Notes under the pieces: generated by a model
What the model was told of the DNA's origin: nothing
The model's database searches: none
What the model saw: only the letters and a program-made list of their open reading frames with translations
Position numbers and translations under genes: made by a program
Assembly (NCBI RefSeq): GCF_001484965.1
Contig: NZ_LLYY01000009.1
Span: forward strand, 1 to 64,000
Length of the DNA stretch: 64,000 bases
Direction: 5' to 3'
DNA from: Shouchella shacheensis
GTDB lineage: Bacteria; Bacillota; Bacilli; Bacillales; Bacillaceae_D
Shown here: one piece after another, positions 63,365 to 64,000 of the stretch
Layout of the letters: every line of letters starts with the position of its first letter
How positions within the stretch are numbered: the stretch's first letter is position 1

Positions 63365-64000
63365 TTATCCCTCTTCCTTTCGTGCCTGGATCAATGTCTC
63401 AAGCGAACTTCGGTCGTTGACCGCATGAGCTTTCGCGGAGCGATCGATTTTTCGTACTAAGCCAGTGAGTACGCTTCCTGTCCCAATTTCAACAAATGTA
63501 TCCACGCCTAGGTCGATCATGCGCTCAATGCTCTCCTGCCAGCGCACGGGGGAAGAAACTTGTTCCGCTAACAGGGCGCGAATAGTCTCCGGCGCATGAA
63601 CAACATCCGCAGTGACGTTCGCTACGAGAGGGACCATCGGCATATCAATCGTTGCACGATGAAGCACCTCTTCAAGCTTCTCTGCCGCCGGTTCCATCAA
63701 AGAGGAATGAAACGGTCCGCTAACCGCAAGCGGCATCACGCGTCTGGCACCCGCTTCTTTCGCTTTTGCTGAAGCTTGTTCGACACCTTCTGCGCTTCCG
63801 GAGATTACAACTTGACCAGGACAATTCAGGTTGGCTAGGTCGACAACCTCCCCTCCGGCAGAGATTTCTTCTGTAATGCCAGTTAGAACAGGAGCGTCGA
63901 GACCAAGTACAGCGGCCATCGCGCCCTGGCCCGTAGGAACAGCTTCTTCCATAAATGTCCCTCTCTGGTGCACGATCTGTACAGCATCTTTAAGCGCCAT
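63365..64000 (-). CDS. fabD: malonyl-CoA-ACP transacylase, 5' part beyond the window
   Basis: Transfers malonyl groups to ACP. The 211 residues seen run from about the middle of the enzyme to its C-terminus and include [24 protein letters not shown], the catalytic His in [13 protein letters not shown], and [17 protein letters not shown]. The nucleophile motif GHSLGE must lie upstream, outside the window, so the Met codon at 64000 is internal and not a start. Confidence 0.95.
   Translation of the reverse strand: MALKDAVQIVHQRGTFMEEAVPTGQGAMAAVLGLDAPVLTGITEEISAGGEVVDLANLNCPGQVVISGSAEGVEQASAKAKEAGARRVMPLAVSGPFHSSLMEPAAEKLEEVLHRATIDMPMVPLVANVTADVVHAPETIRALLAEQVSSPVRWQESIERMIDLGVDTFVEIGTGSVLTGLVRKIDRSAKAHAVNDRSSLETLIQARKEEG

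Overview
The window is a chromosomal segment of a Bacillaceae bacterium (Firmicutes). Gene order follows the Bacillus subtilis block fabD-fabG-acpP-rnc-smc-ftsY-ylxM-ffh-rpsP-khpA-ylqD-rimM-trmD-rplS-rbgA-rnhB-sucCD-dprA-topA-trmFO-xerC-hslVU-codY followed by the fla/che operon. Nearly all of it is on the minus strand, so transcription runs from high to low coordinates. The acidic proteins and the accessory content suggest an alkaliphilic or halotolerant relative of Bacillus; this placement is inference.

Region 1 (about 1-24000) is one long fla/che operon, flgB to swrB. It starts at a good sigma-A-type promoter (23957-23985) and ends at a hairpin terminator (62-98). It encodes the rod, hook, MS ring, export apparatus and switch, plus CheY, CheB, CheC, CheD, sigma-D and SwrB. 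Genes overlap by a few bases almost throughout. Three departures stand out: cheA and cheW are missing between cheB and cheC; FlhG is reduced to 192 residues without a P-loop but keeps its N-terminal DQA..LR motif; and FlhB has NPIH where NPTH is usual. FlhF, the partner of FlhG, has DTEGR instead of DTAGR.

Region 2 (24500-36250) is housekeeping: codY, hslUV, xerC, trmFO, topA, dprA, sucCD and rnhB. A 59-codon lysine-rich gene precedes sucC, and its Shine-Dalgarno sequence lies inside the rnhB terminator hairpin.

Region 3 (36300-47700) is an accessory island between rnhB and rbgA. It holds a TSUP-type permease, a 49-codon hydrophilic protein gene, a Fur-box-controlled siderophore uptake operon with no ATPase gene, remnants of two genes, and a hexuronate cassette. 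The cassette has a TRAP transporter (dctPQM), a ROK/XylR-like repressor and uxaC. Three similar inverted-repeat operators precede dctP, uxaC and the repressor gene, and both the dctP and uxaC promoters carry a cre-like site between -35 and -10. The cassette is visibly richer in A+T than its flanks.

Region 4 (47800-64000) is again conserved housekeeping: rbgA, lepB, rplS with a probable leader, argS, trmD, rimM, ylqD, khpA, rpsP, ffh, ylxM, ftsY, smc, rnc, acpP, fabG and a truncated fabD. argS with its own promoter sits between trmD and rplS. A DUF1128-like gene on the plus strand sits between smc and rnc. Two copies of a structured intergenic repeat lie at 60619-60765 and 62443-62600, and a decayed relative may lie in the codY-flgB gap. 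No tRNA, rRNA, CRISPR array or intact insertion sequence was seen.
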